Below are positions 44,801 through 54,222 of a DNA stretch of 64,000 bases, one piece after another. The notes under the pieces were generated by a model. The model was not told where the DNA came from, ran no database searches, and saw only the letters and a program-made list of their open reading frames with translations. Origin of the DNA: Mya arenaria (Eukaryota; Mollusca; Bivalvia; Myida; Myidae); assembly GCF_026914265.1 (NCBI RefSeq), contig NC_069138.1, positions 33,830,131 through 33,894,130 on the forward strand, written 5' to 3'. Each line of letters starts with the position of its first letter. Position 1 is the first letter of the stretch. Both the position numbers and the translations under genes were made by a program.

Positions 44801-45558
44801 TGTTGTATTCGATCATGATCTTTTTAAGGTCATAGTAAATTAACTCTATGCTTAGCGTCATTCAAAAATTGCAATGAAAACGGAATGAGATTCTGAAATA
44901 ATATATATTATGAATATTTTACCACCCATTTAAGGGTTAATTTATCTTTAATAATTGGATCAAGTATACCTGCTGTTCTTCCATGTTTCTTGTTTGTGAT
45001 TTTTTGTTTTTGTGTTCTATGTCTTTGGCATTTAAACATTGCCATTAAACCGTTTATGTTTAAACTTTTTGCTACTGAGCTTGTTTCTGTAAATTTTTAC
45101 AAAAAGTATTCACTGTTTTCTTAAGCATTGTTGGATTTCTTTTCCTTAATGCCTCCGTATGTATCTCAAAGAGTTAAAATGAAATATAATATTCGATTTT
45201 ACTCTTAACAATTGTTTGTGTTTATCTGTTTGCTAGGTAAGTTTGGAGATTTGGAAAATGAAGCTAAAATATACTCATGTATTGTAATTACTTAACGTTC
45301 ATTAGATCATTATCATCTTGAAGTTATAAAAAGTAAATGTAATGATTTTTGATTGGTTTATCATTATATCATAGGTCCGGGGCGGTCGCAAAATCAGGTG
45401 CGTATTTTGGTGGAGGATCATCCAGCTTACCAATTCAACTCGATGACGTCAGCTGTTCCGGAAGGGAACAGAGTATTGTTGACTGTAACCACACAGCTAT
45501 TGGTACAAATGACTGCACGCACAGCGAGGACGCCGGTGTGATTTGTCAGCTGTATTAA
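35810..45558 (+). CDS. Secreted ShKTx3-TSP1x4-SRCRx2 protein (right paralogue)
   Basis: Twelve exons: 35810-35873, 36046-36198, 36628-36765, 37584-37700, 38410-38577, 38764-38934, 39369-39542, 40889-41062, 43276-43411, 43725-43903, 44395-44545, 45375-45558. Sum 1809 nt, in frame, 602 residues plus stop. Order: signal peptide 1-20, ShKT about 22-72, 73-118 and 119-157, TSP1 158-213, 214-270, 271-328 and 329-386, SRCR 387-491 and 492-602. Module borders are phase-1 introns, typical of shuffled extracellular domains; each SRCR is split by a phase-2 intron and has six cysteines, as in group A. No membrane anchor follows, so it is probably secreted. Function is not known; the modules suggest binding to extracellular ligands. 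Confidence 0.9.
36046..36198 (+). CDS. Right exon 2: ShKT domain 1
   Basis: 153 nt, phase 1-1, acceptor ATACACAG, donor CCTG|GTATGT. Six cysteines: [16 protein letters not shown] ... [10 protein letters not shown], the canonical ShKT end. No equivalent was found in the left gene. Confidence 0.92.
36628..36765 (+). CDS. Right exon 3: ShKT-like domain 2
   Basis: 138 nt, phase 1-1. Cysteines in ECIDALDNC ... LC ... [11 protein letters not shown]. The last loop is C-GFDR-C, two residues longer than the normal C-xx-C, and two aromatic residues replace the usual spacing. A divergent member. Confidence 0.88.
37584..37700 (+). CDS. Right exon 4: ShKT domain 3
   Basis: 117 nt, phase 1-1. Acceptor TTCTTTCAG, donor CTCTC|GTAAGT. 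Encodes [20 protein letters not shown], then ACRRFCGFC. It is the counterpart of the only ShKT exon of the left gene. Confidence 0.92.
38410..38577 (+). CDS. Right exon 5: TSP1 repeat 1
   Basis: 168 nt, phase 1-1. Encodes [43 protein letters not shown]-x2-W-x2-W plus six cysteines in TSP1 order. Confidence 0.93.
38764..38934 (+). CDS. Right exon 6: TSP1 repeat 2
   Basis: 171 nt, phase 1-1. Encodes [45 protein letters not shown]. Asp replaces the usual Gly after the second cysteine (TCDVG). Confidence 0.93.
39369..39542 (+). CDS. Right exon 7: TSP1 repeat 3
   Basis: 174 nt, phase 1-1. Encodes [42 protein letters not shown]. Donor ACAA|GTAAGG. Confidence 0.93.
39543..40888 (+). other. Intron between TSP1-3 and TSP1-4 (right gene)
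   Basis: 1.35 kb, no gene or repeat recognised. The left counterpart is only 559 bp, so sequence was gained here or lost there. Confidence 0.7.
40889..41062 (+). CDS. Right exon 8: TSP1 repeat 4
   Basis: 174 nt, phase 1-1. Acceptor TTTTTGTTGCAG, donor AAAAG|GTTTCT. Encodes [42 protein letters not shown]. Confidence 0.93.
41170..41230. mobile_element. SINE body fragment
   Basis: GGGGGAAACCGGAGACCCCG, GAGAAAACGCACTTGTCCGG, CTTGGTGACC resembles the conserved central domain of molluscan SINEs. No tRNA head is seen here. Recognised from memory of the pattern. Confidence 0.5.
41918..42034 (+). other. Isolated 38-codon open frame in an intron
   Basis: ATG to TAA encoding [20 protein letters not shown] and then SDSDNK... 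with acidic and aromatic residues. It has no splice context that would join it to the flanking exons. It may be a remnant of an inserted element. Not recognised. Confidence 0.2.
42601..42747. mobile_element. Fold-back element, about 147 bp
   Basis: Nearly the whole length is one palindrome: ATTGATTCTT...TATGAACGCTCGG at the left pairs with CCGAGCGTTCATACTGCATG...AAGAATCAAT at the right; the centre is CCGCTAGCGCGG. Confidence 0.9.
43276..43411 (+). CDS. Right exon 9: first half of SRCR 1
   Basis: 136 nt, phase 1 in, 2 out. Acceptor ATAATAG, donor GGAAA|GTATAA. Encodes [40 protein letters not shown]. Confidence 0.93.
43725..43903 (+). CDS. Right exon 10: second half of SRCR 1
   Basis: 179 nt, phase 2 in, 1 out. 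Acceptor TTCTTTCAG. The donor TTAA|GTAATA is chosen from phase and from identity to the left gene; without it the frame runs on to a stop at 43926. Encodes [42 protein letters not shown]. Confidence 0.92.
44395..44545 (+). CDS. Right exon 11: first half of SRCR 2
   Basis: 151 nt, phase 1 in, 2 out. Acceptor CCATACAG, donor AAAAG|GTAACG. Encodes [40 protein letters not shown]. Confidence 0.93.
45375..45558 (+). CDS. Right exon 12: second half of SRCR 2, stop
   Basis: 184 nt. Acceptor ATATCATAG. Encodes [46 protein letters not shown], then TAA. Ends right after the last SRCR cysteine, with no tail or anchor. Confidence 0.93.
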
Positions 45559-46429
45559 ACTGGGTAAGAAACGTTGATACAAAAGTTATTTCCAATTTGA
45601 AGACATCTAAACAGCATGTTGAGTAATAAATAAACTAAAAAAAAATATCAACTGAAATATTAACTATATTAAACATTAACTGGATAGCTCTCATTGAACG
45701 AATGTATCATACATCAGCAGATTTAGTACTGTTGCTCACGATCCGTTTAACTATGTTAAATATTACCAGGATAGCTCTCATTGCATGAATGTATCATACA
45801 CCTGCGGATTGAGTACTGTTGCTCACGATCCGTTAGCATGTAATGTATCTAGTCATTGAGTAATTGAACTGAACTATATTGTTTTACATCATTCATTTTA
45901 CTTTATTTATTGTCATCTTCAAGATGATGCTGGCTGCGATTAACCTTCAACCTTTAATTTTGAAGTTATTTGTAAGTAAATGTTGGGACAAGTTCGAGAT
46001 TGCACTTGCATTTACTAGTTTTAACTTTCATTGAGCAGTTGTGTTGCTTTCCAAGGCGGTAACCTCAACATTTGTTAATTAATATGTTATGATGTTTATG
46101 TTGTCTGGTTGTGTTGTGTGTCTCTAGTTGAAGTGTCTGTTCGGCCTTAGCGATATGATTTTGTGAATTGTTCAACCCTGGAGTTTATATTGTATTGTTC
46201 ACTATTATTGTTATAACAATAAAATGCAATTAACACATCACACATTTGTAGTAAATTCTTAAATTTTAGATGTGCATGAGGTGAAGCAGAAACTACACTT
46301 TACCATGCGTCTTCTTCAGGAATTGTTTCGAAGATTCTTGCAAATTGAATTACTTTATTCTTATAGTTTTTAATAAATATTGCACAAAATGATCTTCATG
46401 TATAGCTAAATAACCTATATTAATTTACG
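45559..46429 (+). other. 3' UTR and flank of the right paralogue
   Basis: Conserved with the left arm in inverse. Contains a short local duplication: TAGCTCTCATTG, GAATGTATCATACA, GTACTGTTGCTCACGATCCG occur at about 45685-45755 and again at 45772-45834. Confidence 0.6.
46218..46223 (+). terminator. Likely poly(A) signal, right paralogue
   Basis: AATAAA in ATAACAATAAAATGC, 660 bp after the stop codon, in DNA conserved with the left arm. Another AATAAA at 45625-45630 lies nearer the stop and could also serve. Confidence 0.45.
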
Positions 46430-47810
46430 TGCGGTAGACCTATTAAAGCCGAGCGTCAGCCTTACTGCGTTAGACACATTTGAAATCGAACATTCGCCCT
46501 ACTATAGTGGATACATTTAAAGCAGAATATGTACCTTACTGCTGAAGACACAATTGAAGCCGATCATCAGCCTTACTGCGGTAGATACTATTGAAGCCGA
46601 ACATTAGCCTTAATGCGGTATACTATATTTAAGCCGAACATCAGCCTTACTGCGGTAGACAATATTGAAGCCGAAAATCAGCCTTACTGTGGTATACACT
46701 ATTGAAGCCGAAAATCAGCCTTACTGTGGTATACTCTATTGAAGCCGAACATCAGCCTTATTGCGGTAGATACTATCGAAGCTGAGCATCAGGCAAACTG
46801 CAGTAGCGCCGATGTAGCAAAGCACATCGGCCTTTCTGCAGTAGACACACTTAAAGGCGAGTATTGGCCTTACTGCGGTTGACACAATTGAAGGAAAGCA
46901 TATTGGCCTTTCTGCAGTAGACACTATCCAAGCCAAACATTGGCCTTAATGCAGTTGACACAATTGAGGCCAAGCACATTGACCCTACTGCGGTTGACAC
47001 AATTGAAGCAAAGCATATCGGCCTTTCTGCAGTAGACACAATTAAAGGCGAGCATTGGCCTTAATGCAGTTGACACAATTGAGAGGCCAAGCACATTGAC
47101 CCTACTGCGGTTGACACAATTGAAGCAAAGCATATCGGCCTTTCTGCAGTAGACACAATTAAAGGCGAGCATTGGCCTTAATGCAGTTGACACAATTGAG
47201 GCCAAGCACATTGACCCTACTGCGGTTGACACATTTGAAGCAAAGCATATCGGCCTTTCTGCAGTAGACACAATTAAAACCGGTGATAAAATTGAAGCCG
47301 AGCATCAGCCTAACTGGGGAAGACACAATTGAAGCCGAGCATCACCCTTACTTTTGTAGATACATTTGAAGGCAAGCATAGGCATACTTTATCAGACGAA
47401 AGTATGGGTGGGCATAAGCCAAATATTGAACCTGAGCTTTGGCCTTACAGTGGTAGATACAGTTGTAAGCAAGCATTAACCGTACTTTGTTAGACCATTT
47501 TGAAGACTAGCGACAGCCTTACTATAGTAGACATATTGCAGGCACTCATTAGCCTTTATTTTATAGACAAACGGTAAGCGAGCATGTGCCTGACAATAGT
47601 AGATACCATTGTAGGAGAGTATTAGTCTTGTAAAATAAGTAGATACAAATTTAAGTCGAGAATAAGCCCTAATTCAATAGACAAATCGTAGGCGAGCGAT
47701 AGCCCTTCTTTAATAGACAAATCGTAGGCGAGCATTAGCCCTAATTCAATAGACAAATCGTAGGCGAGCATTAGCCCTAATTTAATAGACAAATCCTAGG
47801 CGAGCATTAA
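46430..47810 (-). repeat. 37-bp satellite, inverted relative to 14740-16330
   Basis: On the - strand the unit is TTGTGTCTACCGCAGTAAGG, CTGATGTTCGGCTTCAA. A higher-order block of about 110 bp (GCAAAGCATATCGGCCTTTC with GCCAAGCACATTGACCCTAC) is repeated three times at 46960-47270. The 47490-47810 part is degenerate (TAGACAAATCGTAGGCGAGC), like 14740-15150. Confidence 0.92.
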
Positions 47811-47997
47811 GAGTACATAAAAACTTTCAAGCCAAATAACTGCACATATGTCTTTATTTTAATCCTAATACTTCACCTGCAAGTAAATCTTTCCGAATTA
47901 CGTTTTAACTTTCAGATCACGCACGATCGAAGTTGACGTCATAATATAGTTACCGAGAAAATCGTGACTTTCGAATAAAAATAATAAATTAAAAATA

Positions 47998-50745
47998 TTA
48001 AAAAAATAATAAAGGTTTGGTAAAAAATCGCGGAGTAGTAAAGTGTAAAACCTTGAAATATGCATCCTGTGTGAAATTGTGAATGTGTGTCAAATTGTCA
48101 TCAAGTTGAAAATCGTGAGGTGTAATATCGTAAATGTGTGTCAAATTGTTATGAAGTTGGAAATCGTGAGGTGTAATGTCGTGAATGTGTGTCAAATTGT
48201 CATGAAGTTGGAAATCGTGAGGTGTAATGTCGTGAATATGTGTCAAATTGTTATGAAGTTGGAAATCGTGTGGTGTAATGTCGTGAATGTGTGTCATATT
48301 GTCATGAAGTTGGAAATCGTGAGGTGTAATATCGTAAATGTGTGTCAAATTGTCATGAAGTTGAAAATCGTGAGGTGTAATATCGTGAATGTGTGTCAAA
48401 TTGTCATGAAGTTGGAAATCGTGAGGTGTAATGTCGTGAATGTGTGTCAAATTGTCATGAAGTTGAAAATCGTGAGGTGTAATATCGTAAATGTGTGTCA
48501 AATTGTCATGAAGTTGGAAATCGTGAGGTGTAATATCGTAAATGTGTGTCAAATTGTCATGAAGTTGGAAATCGTGTGATGTAAGGTCGTAAATGTGTGT
48601 CAAATTGTCATGAAGTTGAAAATCGTGAGGTGTAATATCGTAAATGTGTGTCAAATTGTCATGAAGTTGAAAATCGTGAGGTGTAATATCGTAAATGTGT
48701 GTCAAATTGTCATGAAGTTGGAAATCGTGTGATGTAAGGTCGTAAATGTGTGTCAAATTGTCATGAAGTTGGAAATCGTGAGGTGTAATATCGTGAATGT
48801 GTGTCAACTTGTCATGAAGTTGGAAATCGTGTGATGTAAGGTCGTGAATGTGTGTCAAATTGTCATGAAGTTGGAAATCGTGTGATGTAAGGTCGTAAAT
48901 GTGTGTCAAATTGCCATGAAGTTGGAAATCGTGAGGTGTAATATCGTAAATGTGTGTCAAATTGTCATGAAGTTGGAAATCGTGAGGTGTAATATCGTAA
49001 ATGTGTGTCAAATTGTCATGAAGTTGGAAATCGTGAGGTGTAATATCGTAAATGTGTGTCAAATTGTCATGAAGTTGGAAATCGTGTGATGTAAGGTCGT
49101 AAATGTGTGTCAAATTGTCATGAAGTTGAAAATCGTGAGGTGTAATATCGTAAATGTGTGTCAAATTGTCATGAAGTTGGAAATCGTGAGGTGTAATGTC
49201 GTGAATGTGTGTCAAATTGTCATGAAGTTGGAAATCGTGAGGTGTAATGTCGTGAATGTGTGTCAAATTGTCATGAAGTTGGAAATCGTGAGGTGTAATA
49301 TCGTAAATGTGTGTCAAATTGTCATGAAGTTGAAAATCGTGAGGTGTAACATCGTAAATGTGTGTCAAATTGTCATGAAGTTGAAAATCGTGAGGTGTAA
49401 CATCGTAAATGTGTGTCAAATTGTCATGAAGTTGGAAATCGTGAGGTGTAATATCGTAAATGTGTGTCAAATTGTCATGAAGTTGGAAATCGTTAGGTGT
49501 AATATAATGAATGTGTGTCAAATTGTCATGAAGTTGGAAATCGTGTGATGTAATGTCGTGAATGTGTGTCAAATTGTCATGAAGTTGGAAATCGTGTGAT
49601 GTTTTTTCTTGAATGTGTGTCAAATTGTCATGAAGTTGGAAATCGTGTGATGTTTTTTCTTGAAGGTGTGTCAATTTGTCATGAAGTTGGAAATCGTGAG
49701 GTGTAATTTCCTGAAGGTGTGTCAAATTGTCATGAAGTTGGAAATCGTGAGGTGTAATGTCGTGAATATGTGTCAAATTGACATGAAGTTGGAAATCGTA
49801 AGGTGTAATGTCGTGAATGTGTGTCAAATTGTCATGCAGTTGGAAATCGTGGGGTGAAATGCCGTGAATGTGTGTCAACTTGTCATGAAGTTGGAAATCG
49901 TGTGATGTAACATCGTGAATGTGTGTCAAATTGTCATGAAGTTGAAAATCGTGTGATGTAACATCGTGAATGTGTGTCAAATTGTCATGAAGTTGGAAAT
50001 CGTGTGATGTAACATCGTGAATGTGTGTCAAATTGTCATGAAGTTGGAAATCGCGTGATGTAACATCGTGAATGTGTGTCAAATTGTCATGAAGTTGAAA
50101 ATCGTGTGATGTAACATCGTGAATGTGTGTCAAATTGTCATGAAGTTGGAAATCGTGTGATGTAACATCGTGAATGTGTGTCAAATTGTCATGAAGTTGG
50201 AAATCGTGAGGTGTAATATCGTAAATGTGTGTCAAATTGTCATGAAGTTGAAAATCGTGAGGTGTATTATCGTAAATGTGTGTCAAATTGTCATGAAGTT
50301 GAAAATCGTGAGGTGTATTATCGTAAATGTGTGTCAAATTGTCATGAAGTTGGAAATCGTGAGGTGTAAGGTCGTGAATGTGTGTCAAATTGTCATGAAG
50401 TTGAAAATCGTGAGGTGTAATATCGTAAATGTGTGTCAAATTGTCATGAAGTTGAAAATCGTGAGGTGTAATATCGTAAATGTGTGTCAAATTGTCATGA
50501 AGTTGGAAATCGTGTGATGTAAGGTCGTGAATGTGTGTCAAATTGTCATGAAGTTGGAAATCGTGTGATGTAAGGTCGTGAATATGTGTCAAATTGTCAT
50601 GAAGTTGGAAATCGTGTGATGTAAGGTCGTGAATGTGTGTCAAATTGTCATGAAGTTGGAAATCGTGTGATGTAAGGTCGTGAATGTGTGTCAAATTGTC
50701 ATGAAGTTGGAAATCGTGAGGTGTAATATCGTAAATGTGTGTCAA
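47998..50745 (-). other. 915-codon open frame over the 51-bp array
   Basis: Encodes a 17-residue repeat (DNLTHIHDITPHDFQLH) about 53 times, then a unique C-terminus ending FFTKPLLFF and a stop. It has no ATG: the upstream stop is followed only by non-ATG codons and the first possible start is TTG. No signal peptide. It is most simply explained by a repeat unit divisible by three that lacks stops in this frame. It could be an internal exon; no evidence for flanking splice use was found. Confidence 0.3.
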
Positions 50746-50775
50746 ATTGTCATGAAGTTGGAAATCGTGTGATGT
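47998..50775 (-). repeat. 51-bp minisatellite, about 54 copies
   Basis: Unit on the + strand: TGTGTGTCAAATTGTCATGA, AGTTGGAAATCGTGAGGTGT, AATATCGTAAA (51 bp). Variation is confined to a few columns (GAGGTGTAAT or GTGATGTAAG; CGTAAA or CGTGAA). The array is very regular in length, which points to recent homogenisation. Confidence 0.97.
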
Positions 50776-51420
50776 ACGTATTATCGCTTTTCACGATGTT
50801 CAAGGAAGGTCAATGTTCGGTCTTTTTTTTCGGTTTTGTCAATCCTCCAAAAAACACGAAATGGAAAACGCATTGATTAAAAACTTTCTTTTATATGCAG
50901 CATGGATACGTATATTTTCTAAAGTTGGTAAGGAGTCTTAAAATTATAACGTTTCAAAAAGTCATTGTTTATTGAGATTCAAGGAATGATCTTTTGTAAG
51001 AGAAAAACATAAATCCGTTACATCATTATTTGGTATGTAAAGAATTTGAGCAGTTGTTACGAAGACAAATTAGAACTTGCTGAAATTCTGCTTGCTTTTT
51101 TCCGGAAAATAACATAAAAAAACATTTTGAAAACAATACGGAAAACTAGTGTCTCATAATCACTTTGAAATAAAAAAAGAACATATACCTTTCTTAAGAT
51201 TAAAACAATCACCACAAAGCCACTATACATTGTTTGTTGAAAGATGTAATAAATGGCACATAAAACCATTCCTAATCGTGTTACACTTGCAAAATACCAT
51301 TGCTTTTTTACCAGAATGTGATGAAATCTTCTTTCATAAAGTTCGCTTAGGTCTCATTGTACACATACATGGTGATAAGTGGATGAATAGATGGATGGAT
51401 AAGACGATACAAATGTCAAA
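50776..51420. other. AT-rich intergenic DNA, nothing recognised
   Basis: Between the 51-bp and 36-bp arrays. No supported gene. Confidence 0.45.
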
Positions 51421-51424
51421 GTAG

Positions 51425-52155
51425 ATAGCCCAGTTTAAGATGGCGCACTTACCAATGTGGATAACCCAGTTTAAGATGGCGCAGTTACCAATGTGGATAT
51501 AACCCAGTTTAAGATGGAGCAATTACCAATGTGGATAACCCAGTTTAAGATGGCGCAGTTACCAATGTGGATATAACCCAGTTTTAGATGGAGCAATTAC
51601 CAATGTGGATAACCCAGTTTAAGATGGAGCAATTACCAATGTGGATTACCCAGTTTAAGATGGCGCAGTTACCAATGTGGAAATAACCCAGTTTAAGATG
51701 GAGCAATTACCAATGTGGATAACCCAGTTTAAGATGGAGGAATTACCATTGTGGATAACCCAATTTAAAATGGCGCAATTATCAATGTGGATAACCCAGT
51801 TTAAGATGGAGCAATTACCAATGTGGATAACCCAGTTTAAGATGGGGCAGTTACCAATGTGGATATAACCCAGTTTAAGATGGAGCAATTACCAATGTGG
51901 ATAACCCAGTTTAAGATGGAGGAATTACCAATGTGGATAACCCAGTTTAAGATGGAGCAATTACCCATGTGGATAATCCAGTTTAAGATGGAGCAGTTAC
52001 CCATGTGGATAACCCAATTTAAGATGGAGCAATTACCAATGTGGATAACCCAATTTAAGATGGAGCAATTACCAAGGTGCATTCGCTAATTTAAAATGGA
52101 GCAATTCCTAATGTGGATAACCCAGTTTAAAATGGAGCAATTACCAATGTGGATA
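51425..52155. repeat. 36-bp minisatellite, first part
   Basis: About 20 units of ATAACCCAGTTTAAGATGGA, GCAATTACCAATGTGG; some units carry two extra bases (GGATATAACCC). Open frames on both strands are artefacts. Confidence 0.96.
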
Positions 52156-53343
52156 TATAGGATCTGACACGAGTTGTCATTTAATACAAGATTTTATTAA
52201 ACGAGTTTATGAAATTTGTTAGTAAGCGAGCCTCTGGCGAGCTTACTAACAACTTTCATGGACGAGTTTAATAAAATTCTTGTATTAAATGACAACGAGT
52301 GTCAGATCTTTTTTATCACATGCTTTAAACGGTGTTTTTATTACCAATTTAGTTCCACTTTCTGAACCGATTGTTTGACAGCCAAAGTACTCAGAGTAGA
52401 ATGTCAACGATGCGCCATATAAATAGTTCCAAATTAAAATGACAAAAGTAACTAGCAGTTATCAAGTTTTAATTCTGATAAAGCGCTTAACAAGTCACAA
52501 CTATAAAAATGTTTTGTAAAATATCCAACAGCATGAATAACGAACGATTTTAACCAAAAAAAAACAATAAGTACACAATTTGATGACGTCACACTTAGAG
52601 AACACGCATTTACGCGGTTTATGTGACCTACATCGGTCTGTCAAGTTTAACTGTGTGCACGGATTTAAAGGTTATTCGCTGTCGCTTTCTACGATGATTT
52701 TGCAGCGTTTTCTTAGTGTAATTGGAGTTTCACAACATGCAGATGATTACGGCGAAGCCTTTCTCTGTACTACATGGATGTTGATGTTGAAAAAGTTCCA
52801 CCAAGAATGTTTCCAGAGAACGTGATGTTCTAGCCGCCATGGGATGTGTAAGGAGATATCTGTGCTTCGGAATTCGTATCTGTGTTTTCGGTAACCGACA
52901 GCTGATTAAACTGGCAAGCAAATGGCATTGATTGCGTATTGCTTGTGTTGGTCAAGATGGAAATGTTTGAAATGTTCTTGTGATGTTTGTCACTAATGTG
53001 GCTGTATTTCACTATTTGTTGACTGACTGGATATTTCTGTGACTAATGATCTTCATTATCTGGTTGGCGGAACATTGTTATCAGAAAGTTTTTGTACAAG
53101 ATGCTTTCTGGCACTATGATTCGTTAGTCATTTGTCTCCCAGAAGTCTTTCAGCTTCATTATTAGGTAAGTATATTTGTTGGCATTTAAACCATTTTGTT
53201 TACAAACAATGCGGAGGGATATCTAGGTTGCGTGTAATAAGTCTAGCCAATAGAAATGTCTGATAGGTTATCTTACACATTTGTAAGATAAAAATATTCG
53301 TAATGGGTATATTACACGGAAAACAAGGGTAAGCATGTGATAA
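52156..53343. mobile_element. Insertion that splits the 36-bp array
   Basis: Array units stop at 52155 and resume at 53344. The insert begins with a fold-back (52161-52308), followed by TTTTATCACATGCTT near 52311-52326. The right end is AAGCATGTGATAAAA at about 53328-53342, its exact inverse. This suggests terminal inverted repeats of about 15 bp on an internal element of about 1 kb. The encoded frames are not recognised as a transposase, so it looks non-autonomous. Confidence 0.6.
52161..52308. mobile_element. Fold-back element at the left end of the insertion
   Basis: GATCTGACACGAGTTGTCAT...GTTAGTAAGC pairs with GCTTACTAAC...GACAACGAGTGTCAGATC. The loop is GAGCCTCTGGCGA. A related end (ACACGAGTTTAATAAA) is seen at about 62575-62590. 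Confidence 0.88.
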
Positions 53344-53655
53344 AACCCAGTTTTAGATTGCACAGTTACCAATGTGGATAACCAAGTTTCAGATGGCACA
53401 GTTACCAATGTGGATTCCCAGTTATAGATGGCGCAGTTACCAATGTGGATAACCCAATTTCAGATTGCACAGTTACCAATGTAGATAACCCAGTTTAAGA
53501 TGGAACAATTACCAATGTGGAAAGCCCAGTTGAAGATGGAGCAATTATCAATGCGGATAACCCAGTTTAAGATGGCTCATTGACCAATGTGGATTTTCCA
53601 ATTTAAAATGGAGCAGTACCCATGTGAATAACCCAGTTTAAGATGGCACAGTTTC
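53344..53655. repeat. 36-bp minisatellite, second part
   Basis: About nine more diverged units (GATAACCCAGTTTAAGATGG). Continues the array broken at 52155. Confidence 0.92.
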
Positions 53656-54074
53656 AAATTCGGGTAACTTGACATTATACAGCCGGACATGAATGTTTTT
53701 CACTTAATATTATTTCCCCCTGAACGACTGATTTTATTTAAACCAAGTGCAAATTGTATACATATTGATTAGCCGCTATATGCACGCAGAAGGCCACGCG
53801 AAATAATAACACCTGACTGTCAGCGTCCAAGCTTGAAATAATACATAGTGTTTAACAAGCAATGCATCTTCAGAAAATCGATATAGTGTGGCTAAAAATG
53901 TCCGAGATACAAGTTACTTTCGACACAATTATGATCTTTCAGCCATGTTGTATTACATCCTTGTATCTGCTGAGTATCAATTCACACGGAACTGTAACCG
54001 CTATCTGGATATAGATTTCAGTTGTGGTAGCGTTACTGCCGTTAGCCAAAATGAATTATTATTTTTATTATTAG
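53656..54074. other. Intergenic DNA, nothing recognised
   Basis: One 85-codon frame at 53888-54145 lacks any domain or splice support and runs into the fold-back element. Confidence 0.4.
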
Positions 54075-54222
54075 TTATTAGGTCTGTTACTGGCCCACTA
54101 CAGAAAAATAGGGGGTCTGTGAAATTTATAGGGGATGAGGCTTAAGCCGAGTCACATAAATTTCACAGCCCCACCCCCCAACCACATTTTTCCGTAATTG
54201 GGTCAGTAACAGACTAAATAAT
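54075..54222. mobile_element. Fold-back element, about 148 bp
   Basis: TTATTAGGTCTGTTACTGGC...CTGTGAAATTTATAGGGG pairs with CACATAAATTTCACAGCCCC...GGGTCAGTAACAGACTAAATAA around a GAGGCTTAAGCCGAG centre. Confidence 0.88.

Larger units (their letters stand above)
35300..47810 (+). repeat. Right arm of a large inverted duplication
   Basis: Mirror of 14740-31050. At the inner end TAGTCTG.GTTTGAAAG and TAAGAACTGAT occur on both sides. At the outer end is the 37-bp satellite in opposite orientation. The arm is about 4 kb shorter than the left, mainly from shorter introns in the SRCR part. Confidence 0.88.

Noticed and set aside
47998-50775. CRISPR-like array
   Set aside because: Units are contiguous with no unique spacers, and the context is a eukaryotic genome; it is a minisatellite.
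51655-52089. Frames made of a 12-residue repeat on both strands (MWITQFKMEQLP, HIGNCSILNWVI)
   Set aside because: Readings of the 36-bp minisatellite in both directions.
53888-54145. 85-codon frame
   Set aside because: Its end lies inside a fold-back element and it lacks any recognisable feature.
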